Origin: Chrysaora quinquecirrha
Lineage: Eukaryota; Cnidaria; Scyphozoa; Semaeostomeae; Pelagiidae
Length of the DNA: 64,000 nucleotides
Assembly (NCBI GenBank): GCA_014526335.1
Contig: JACTAT010000346.1
Coordinates: 26,554 to 90,553, forward strand
Direction of reading: 5' to 3'
How positions within the stretch are numbered: the first letter of the stretch is position 1; the number at the start of each line of letters is the position of its first letter. The position numbers and the translations under genes were made by a program. The notes under the pieces are model-generated. The model worked only from the letters and a program-made list of their open reading frames with translations, was not told the DNA's origin and did not search any database. This document shows positions 58,264 to 64,000 of this stretch, in pieces.

Positions 58264-59149
58264 CAGGCCATACCGGTCTTACCGGTTTTATTCTCAGTGG
58301 GCATGTGCAGAAGCACATGTCGAGTGCTGCACTCACCTCAGTTTGATCATTCGGTATACGCCTCTTTGAAAGCACGAACAGTGGAGGACATGGAAAATCA
58401 AAGATTTCACAACTTTCCCACCCACCCAAGTTCCCTCTTTTACTTCTCTGGTTGCTTTTCTCTTCTTCTTACTCTGCGGCACTTTTCGCCGGAGAATAGG
58501 TGCATTGTTTCCCGGAAATATGATTTTCCCTGGCCAATCACCTGCTGTAAAAAGGTTTATTGCGCAGGCAAACCGGGCAATGCACTTGAATGCCCATTTT
58601 TCCTGCTTAAGGGTCCGGACATTAATTCGCTTTAGTTACTTTGAGCGTCCAGCAATTCAATTCAACAGCGATAACTACGACTCATGTAGTAAGTCTATCC
58701 TTGCCCATGTGTGTGGATGTTGTTCTGTGAATGTGAGGCTGATCCTTCCAGAAATTTCGGTCGTGAGTTTGCTGAAGAGCGAAGTAGCGAAGACTGAGAC
58801 AACCGTGAGTAATAATCTGATCCTGGTTGCGTCTTGCATGCATTGGCGTTTACTTTGATATTACTGTTGACATGGCAGAGAAAGAGGTAAGTAAGAGAGA
58901 GAGAGAGAAGGCTGAATTCACGGTCCTCCCTACTGGGTACTCTTCTCTTTGCTCTATTGTGACTGTGTTAGATATCTGGATCTTATCCAACTCTAACACC
59001 TGATTTCCTTGCACATAGACATAGAGCTTTGATTTAGACTCTTAAGGAAAATCTTATTCTAAACAGTACTTTTTGTGCCAGCCGGCCTCCAGATTCAAAG
59101 AAAATTTGGTCTAGGCTATGCATCACCTTTGTAATAACTCATATAGTCT
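58264..59149. other. No gene recognised; contains a DIRS-end-like motif
   Basis: Frames here are short. ACAGCGATAACTACGACTCA at about 58661-58680, followed by TGTAGTAAGTCTATCC, is the inverse of the motif at 13912-13935. Confidence 0.5.
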
Positions 59150-59259
59150 AGTGTAATTCTACGCGCTTGTAATTCATCGTAGGATTAGACGAATTGTGAA
59201 ATCCCACACACTTTGTATTGACACAGAGGTGTAATTCCTGTTGAGTTGGGTTGGTGCAG
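59150..59259 (+). repeat. GTGTAATTC-type short repeats, left block
   Basis: GTGTAATTCTACGCG and CACAGAGGTGTAATTCC units spaced by 35-45 bases. The same family continues after the inserted element at 60283-60450, so one array was split. Confidence 0.75.
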
Positions 59260-60282
59260 AGCGCCGTAAAATGGAGGAGCAAGAAAATGGAGGAATCTCC
59301 CATCAGCCGTAAAATAGCGGAATCGGCTATTTGATATATTCTGGGGGGAAAGGCCTGTAACCTTGCTGAATTCACTTCAGTTATTTTACTAGAGGCAAGA
59401 AAAAGGAAATATAAGCTTGAAATGAAGGAGTGATCGTTCGTAAGGCCTAATAAACGTTATTTTGGCCTAACTTGATTTAAAATACATCTTCAACTTCAAG
59501 GTTATTATTTTTTCAGGTGGTGAAAAACTAACCACGCTCAGTTTTTAAATTTTTGTCAATAAAAGTTGAGAATTTAGTGCTTACAGATGTGAAGATGTCC
59601 TATTTTCTTGACCTCAAAATAAATATGCAACAAAATTATAGTTTAAACAACTTTCTTAATTATTCCTCTGCTCGAGGCTTAAGGTGGAAAAAACTCTCGC
59701 CGTAAAATAGCGGAATGGCTAGGCCCGTTATGTAAAATCGAGGAAAACTCTGAAAATACGTCCATCTGACAATTTAATCTAATAGATTGATACACTGACT
59801 TTGCTTGGTTGCAGAATTGGCACAATTTTATTCCTCTGCTGTCTGCTCGAGGCTTAAAGGTGGTAAAAACTCCCGCCGTAAAATAGCGGAATGGCTAGGC
59901 CCGTTGATATCTGCAAAAAAAAATGGGATTTTCCAATTCTGCGAAGTAAATATTGTCCAAGTACATCTAATAGATAATGGTTTATAGCAATATGTCAGGC
60001 AAACTTCTATTCCATTCGAGATGTTTGATGTGTAGGGTGTAGGCCTAGGCCTATATATTGTTTTGCTTGACTTCTAGGCCCATCATCAAGCTCTGATTTC
60101 AAATGAGAGTAATTCTGTGTCATCTCGCGTATCTAGGCTGTTATTGTCTAAAAATAACAAAATAAGCCATGCAAGTACAATAAATAGACACTTTGTTGAT
60201 AAAAATAAAAAATTATTGATTCCGCTATTTTACGGCTGAGGGGAGATTCCTCCATTTTCTTGCTCCTCCATTTTACGGGGCT
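59260..60282. mobile_element. TIR element with CCGTAAAATGG ends splitting a short-repeat array
   Basis: The left end AGCGCCGTAAAATGGAGGAG and the inverted right end AGCCCCGTAAAATGGAGGAG continue for about 60 bp with high identity. CAG flanks both ends (59257-59259; 60283-60285), giving a possible 3-bp duplication. CCGTAAAATAGCGG occurs near both termini, and an internal ~65-bp block is duplicated (59662-59730; 59830-59905). No transposase. Confidence 0.75.
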
Positions 60283-60450
60283 CAGAGCCACTAGGGTTGT
60301 TCCTGTTTGGTGTAAGCCAACAGCGTGTAATTCTACATGTAATGATACAGAGGTGTAATTCCCATTCAGTACGTGTAATGACGCAGAGGTGTAATTCCAA
60401 TTTCGTGTAAACCAAAACTGTGTAATTCTACGTGTAAGGACAAAATGGTG
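60283..60450 (+). repeat. GTGTAATTC-type short repeats, right block
   Basis: Four to five units containing GTGTAATTC and GAYRCAGAGGTGTAATTCC at ~40-base spacing. Confidence 0.75.
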
Positions 60451-60880
60451 TAATACTCACTTGGATGAATGCAATTCAAGATGAATGCAATTCTAGATGA
60501 ATGCAATTCAAGATCCAATAACACAACAGGCACTGTCTTTATTGAACTTAAATCAGAAATCCTTTACTACTTACAAAAATCACGCAAATGGAATACAGTA
60601 TAATGAAAGTTTGCATATTTCAACGTAGTATAACAATGTTGTAAGAGTTCTGTAATCAATCTTTCCAACGGCAACAATAATAAACAAATTTTAAACAACA
60701 GTTAATGTATCTTGTGTTTCATTCATTGTCCTCTTATTCAAGCATCAGCAGGTATAACTTGCCTTTCCTCCAAAGCTAAAATGTAAGATAATTAAAGTAT
60801 TTAGTACAATATTTGCTAACACAAAATATGAATTATGACAAAATCATCAAGAAAAGTTTCATAGAACATAAATAGACATA
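60451..60880. other. No gene recognised
   Basis: AT-rich, with GATGAATGCAATTC(A/T)A repeated three times near 60465-60512. Confidence 0.5.
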
Positions 60881-62400
60881 CCTTTTTGGAAGGATTGGTG
60901 ACACCAATTCTTTCAAGCATTCAAAAAAATATAAGGCATATAGATGTAGTCATCATTTTTATCAAAGTTTGGTGATTAGTGAAAGCTTAGCAAGCTTGTA
61001 GTAGATGACTCACTGGGAATATTCCAGGAATGATGAAACTCCAGCAAGCAGCAACTTCAGCTGTTGGAAATGTAGCCTGTAATAAACAATAAGTAAGTTA
61101 AAAAAACCTCAATATTAGTTTACCAAAAAAATTATCAGGCTAGCCATATAGCAAAAAACACACAAGTATATAAAAGTTCTATTAATCTAAATAAGTTCTA
61201 ATATTAAAATAGTTTTAAAATTTTCCTACCTTTTGTATAGGAACTTTTCAAGTCTTGATTAAATGTTGTTAACTGTACAGTTTCTTCTTATCAGCTAGAA
61301 AATCAACCAGCTCTCATATTGCCAGAGGACTTATCATAACTTTTGCTACAAAGTTTTGCCGTTTTTCAAGACAAAATAGTTGAATCTTTTTATTACTATT
61401 TAAATATTCGCTCAAAGTGTACACTTAGAGAAGAATTTGGGGGTTGAAATATTGATAAAGATTTTAGGTGAGTAACTTTTGAAGTTGCTGTTTTGATGTG
61501 AAAACAAATTTTGCACTTGACGGAGTCTTCAGAAATTTTTATTGACAATTTTATTCACATATTTCAAAACTGTGGTTATCCCAAAATGTTGCAAATTAAT
61601 TTTGAAGCAAATTCTTGGGTTTATAGAGGAGAATTAGCAAATTTACAAAAAGTACCCTCTTTTGGGCCTAAACAAAACTCACTCACCTGAAATTGTTGTC
61701 TACAAATAATCACCCTGTGCAACGTGATGTGCAGTAACGTGGAGGATGTGCACTGTAGTGGAGGGTGCCAATACAACGTGGAGGGATACCATCAGTATAG
61801 TAGAGGGTGCCAATAAAACGTGGAGGGTTATCATCATGTAAGTGGAGGATGCGGAGTATTGTGGAGGGTTATCATCATGTAAGTGGAGGGATATCATTTT
61901 TAATGTGGAGGGATATCATCATGTAAGTGGAGGATGCAGATTATCATGGAGGGTTATCATCATGTAAGTGGAGGGATATCATTTTTAACGTGGAGAGATA
62001 CCATCAGTATAGTGGAGGGTGCCAATACAACTTGGAGGGTTATCATCATGTAAGTGGAGGATGCAGAGTATTGTTGAGGGTTATCATCATGTAAGTAGAG
62101 GGATATCATTTTTAACATGGAGGGATATCGTCTTGAAGTGGAGGATGCGGAGTATCTTGGAGGGTTATCATCATGTAAGTGGAGGGATATCTTTTTTAAT
62201 GTGGAGGGATATCATCATGTAAGTGGAGGATGTGGAGTATCGTGGAGGGTTATCATCAGTTTAGTGGAGGGATATCATTTTTGACATGGAGGGATATCAT
62301 TATGTAAGTTTAGGATGCAGAGTATCGTGGAGGGTTATCATCATTTAAGTGGAGGATGCGGAGTATCGTGGAGGGTTATCATCAGTTTAGTGGAGGGATA
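60881..62400 (+). repeat. 1520-bp segmental repeat, copy 1
   Basis: Starts CCTTTTTGGAAGGATTGG. The whole segment recurs exactly 1520 bp downstream with only scattered substitutions. The first ~850 bp are AT-rich unique sequence; the rest is the GTGGAGGG minisatellite. No gene. Confidence 0.95.
61737..62400 (+). repeat. GTGGAGGGTTATCATCATGTAA minisatellite (copy 1)
   Basis: About 17 units of ~35-42 bases alternating GTGGAGGGTTATCATCATGTAA, GTGGAGGATGCGGAGTAT and GTGGAGGGATATCATTTTTAA types. A matching array lies at 63257-63830. Confidence 0.92.
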
Positions 62401-63830
62401 CCTTTTTGGAAGGATTGGTGACACCAATTCTTTCAGGCATTCAAAAAAAATATAAGGCATATAGATGTAGTCATCATTTTTATCAAAGTTTGGTGATTAG
62501 TGAAAGCTTAGCAAGCTTGTAGTAGATGACTCACTGGGAATATTCCAGGAATGATGAAACTCCAGCAAGCAGCAACTTCAGCTGTTGGAAATATAGCCTG
62601 TAATAAACAATAAGTAAGTTTAAAAAATCTCAATATTAGTTTGCCAAAAAATTATCAGGCTAACCATATAGCAAAAAACACACAATTATATAAAAATTCT
62701 ATTAATCTAAATCAGTTCTAATATTAAAATAGTTTTAAAATTTTCCTACCTTTTGTAAAGGAACTTTTCAAGTCTTGATTAAATGTTGTTAACTGTACAG
62801 TTTCTTCTTATCAGCTAGAAAATCAACCAGCTCTCATATTGCCAGAGGACTTATCATAACTTTTGCTACAAAGTTTTGCCGTTTTTCAAGACAAAATAGT
62901 TCAATCTTTGAATTACTATTTAAATATTCGCTCAAAGTGTACACTTAGAGAAGAATTTGGGGGTTGAAATATTGATAAAGATTTTAGGTGAGTAACTTTT
63001 GAAGTTGTTGTTTTGATGTGAAAACAAATTTTGCACTTGATGGAGTCTTCAGAAATTTTTATTGACAATTTCATTCACATATTTCAAAACTGTGGTTATC
63101 CCAAAATGTTGCAGATTAATTTTGAAGCAAATTCTTGGGTTTATAGAGGAGAATTAGCAAATTTTCAAAAAGTGCCCTCTTTTGGGCCTAAACAAAACTC
63201 ACTCACCTGAAATTGTGGTCTACAAATAATCACCCTGTGCAACGTGCTGTGCAGTAACGTGGAGGATGTGCACTGTAGTGGAGGGTGCCAATACAACGTG
63301 GAGGGATACCATCAGTATAGTAGAGGGTGCCAATAAAACGTGGAGGGTTATCATCATGTAAGTGGAGGATGTGGAGTATTGTGGAGGGTTATCATCATGT
63401 AAGTGGAGGGATATCATTTTTAACGTGGAGGGATATCATCATGTAAGTGGAGGATGCAGATTATCATGGAGGGTTATCATCATGTAAGTGGAGGGATATC
63501 ATTTTTAACGTTTAGGGATACCATCAGTATAGTGGAGGGTGCCAATACAACTTGGAGGGTTATCATCATGTAAGTGGAGGATGCAGAGTATTGTTGAGGG
63601 TTATCATCATGTAAGTGGAGGGATATCATTTTTAACATGGAGGGATATCGTCTTGAAGTGGAGGATGCGGAGTATCTTGGAGGGTTATCATCATGTAAGT
63701 GGAGGGATATCTTTTTTAATGTGGAGGGATATCATCATGTAAGTGGAGGATGTGTAGTATTGTGGAGGGTTATCATCAGTTTAGTGGAGGGATATCATTT
63801 TTAACGTGGAGGGATATCATTATGTAAGTG
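62401..63830 (+). repeat. 1520-bp segmental repeat, copy 2 (incomplete)
   Basis: Second copy, ending about 90 bp early inside the minisatellite at GTAAGTGACC. The two copies are co-linear including the minisatellite phase, which points to a recent unequal exchange. Confidence 0.93.
63257..63830 (+). repeat. GTGGAGGGTTATCATCATGTAA minisatellite (copy 2)
   Basis: Same unit order as the array at 61737-62400, with a few substitutions. Confidence 0.92.
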
Positions 63831-64000
63831 ACCATCCAAGAGGAATGGAAATCGCACATGAAACGTTCCCTGAGAATGACGTCATATGCCCGATCTTGCG
63901 ACTGCTCGATTCCCGGTCGCCACTTTTAAGGTGTAGGAGTTTTTCCTGGAAACCTTACTGTAGAGAATGTAGTGAATATTGGCAACAAGAATCGACAATA
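63831..64000. other. No gene recognised
   Basis: Unique flank after the segmental repeat. Contains TGACGTCA-like GAATGACGTCATATG at ~63876. Confidence 0.4.

Noticed and set aside
61700..63742. Paired 65-67 codon frames at 1520-bp offset
   Set aside because: They are minisatellite translations duplicated with the segment.

Overview
The window reads as animal nuclear DNA from a marine invertebrate. A cnidarian is my best guess, because it mixes Penelope, DIRS, BEL/Pao, gypsy, Kolobok and hAT-like elements, carries AT-rich introns with GT-AG ends, and has no operons. That assignment is inference. I see no convincing ordinary host gene. Nearly all 64 kb is layered mobile DNA, and most coding copies are broken.

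Layout: (1) 1-8475 is a defective Ty3/gypsy element. A LINE (2598-6581, minus strand) has jumped into its RNase H region, and that LINE was itself hit by two small TIR elements. (2) 8572-11182 is a decayed Penelope-like element split by a 1.7 kb TIR element. (3) 11.2-13.9 kb holds fold-back and TIR elements. (4) 13.9-18.9 kb is a DIRS-type tyrosine-recombinase retrotransposon split by a 0.9 kb insertion with opposed CAT and GAT microsatellites. (5) 19.2-21.8 kb is a broken hAT-like transposase gene, followed by a 1.1 kb long-TIR element. (6) 25.6-36.1 kb is a very large fold-back structure built of 132-bp and 249-bp tandem repeats. Its right arm holds a pogo-like MITE and a young BEL/Pao element (29847-35667).

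(7) 36523-42802 is a complete-looking 6.28 kb DNA transposon with a 6-bp target duplication and TIRs filled with a ~19-bp minisatellite. It has two intact-looking genes: a DDE integrase-type transposase and, on the opposite strand, a two-exon RING+HECT E3 ubiquitin ligase of 808 residues. (8) 42971-49174 is a TIR element with a much-frameshifted transposase whose C-terminal part resembles the XPG/PIN-like module of Academ-type elements. (9) 49770-50491 is a 190-bp tandem array. (10) 50954-57403 is a Kolobok-type transposon with TTAA duplications and a broken nine-exon THAP/DDE transposase. On its opposite strand is an intact three-exon gene for a 215-residue protein matching the cysteine-rich cytoplasmic 'ballast' domain of P2X7 receptors. 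(11) 57.6-64 kb holds a LINE 3' fragment, another TIR element, and a 1520-bp segmental tandem duplication carrying a ~40-bp minisatellite.

The most interesting material is the pair of DNA transposons carrying non-transposase genes (E3 ligase, P2X7 ballast). In the Kolobok copy the accessory gene is open while its transposase is broken, and in the E3 element both genes are open. All family names rest on motif reading from memory, not on searches.
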